A stretch of DNA of 32,173 nucleotides. Source: Bacteroidales bacterium (lineage in GTDB: Bacteria > Bacteroidota > Bacteroidia > Bacteroidales > UBA12077). The notes beneath the pieces are model-generated. The model made no database searches. It worked only from the letters and a program-made list of their open reading frames with translations, and was not told the DNA's origin. The stretch is taken from NCBI GenBank assembly GCA_019038645.1, contig JAHOYT010000038.1, forward strand, positions 1 to 32,173. Reading direction: 5' to 3'. Both the position numbers and the translations under genes were made by a program. Of this stretch, positions 31,962-32,173 are shown one piece after another; the stretch's first letter is position 1; every line of letters starts with the position of its first letter.

Positions 31962-32173
31962 ATAGATTGTTATATTTGAATTCGTAGGTTTGTGTTTTCC
32001 CGAAACTAAAATCCCAGTGTATTTTAATAAGATTTTCATTTTTATCTACTTCAAAACTTAAATCAGCATCAAAATTATTTTCTCCTTTAAAAAAACCTGA
32101 TTTAAGCTTATTATCTGAATCATATTCAAAAGTTATTGTTCCGGTAAGCCAGGTATCAAATTGATCCCATTTT
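31960..32173 (-). CDS. C-terminal part of an unrecognised protein
   Basis: The minus strand is open from the window edge to a TAA at 31960-31962, encoding 70 residues of the C-terminus. Alternating polar and aromatic residues (WDQFDTWLTGTITFEYDSD, FEVDKNENLIKIHWDFSFG) suggest beta-strand hairpins. The start is outside the window. I do not recognise the family. Codon use and lack of stops over the whole segment, plus a terminator directly after it, support a real gene. Confidence 0.6.
   Translation of the reverse strand, partial: KWDQFDTWLTGTITFEYDSDNKLKSGFFKGENNFDADLSFEVDKNENLIKIHWDFSFGKTQTYEFKYNNL

Overview
The window is AT-rich DNA (about one third G+C by eye) from a member of the Bacteroidota. 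It is most likely a marine or anaerobic Marinilabiliales/Bacteroidales-type organism; that finer placement is inference. The phylum call rests on TAnnTTTG-type promoter boxes, a DUF4293 protein, full-length duplicated FtsX/MacB-like permeases beside an NtrC-type two-component pair, and repeat families typical of the phylum. Coding density is high and there is no gene-free stretch above 300 bases. No tRNA, rRNA or CRISPR array was seen.

Layout. 1-593: a small GIY-YIG nuclease gene bracketed by inverted copies of a short repeat, with an empty copy of the same repeat pair beside it. 594-4347: a purine/ureide-type locus, with ygeY-ygeW leftward and an XdhC-family maturation protein rightward, around a 255-base divergent control region that holds a 9+9+9 inverted repeat. 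4468-13865: a tightly packed nine-gene operon: ThiL/PurM-like kinase, FabF-like ketosynthase, extended SDR, radical SAM enzyme, UbiA-type prenyltransferase, Old Yellow Enzyme homologue with a C-terminal cysteine cluster, acyl carrier protein, PLP-dependent alpha-oxoamine synthase and YegS/DagK-type lipid kinase. Its content matches no pathway I know. It looks like a biosynthetic cluster for an unusual, probably membrane-associated, amino-lipid or prenylated acyl product, and it is the best candidate here for an undescribed system.

13866-17051: a promoter, a 20-codon leader ORF and an intrinsic terminator precede an EamA transporter, a YigZ/IMPACT protein and pyrB-pyrI (aspartate transcarbamoylase). 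This arrangement suggests attenuation or a terminated small RNA. 17021-17771: a REP-associated tyrosine transposase (RAYT) whose frame is broken where palindromic repeat sequence sits inside it, preceded by a perfect 15-bp-arm palindrome. 17893-20527: a DUF4293 membrane protein and a nitroreductase (both minus), then ornithine aminotransferase.

20574-31961: an M13 metallopeptidase lipoprotein, two large FtsX-type ABC permeases, a secreted trypsin-like protease with C-terminal TPRs, and a convergent operon for an NtrC-family response regulator and its histidine kinase. The two permease promoter regions share AAGTGTT/AACACTT inverted half-sites, and the second also has a sigma-54-like sequence. 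The regulator may therefore control both permeases. The right edge holds the C-terminal 70 codons of an unrecognised minus-strand gene.
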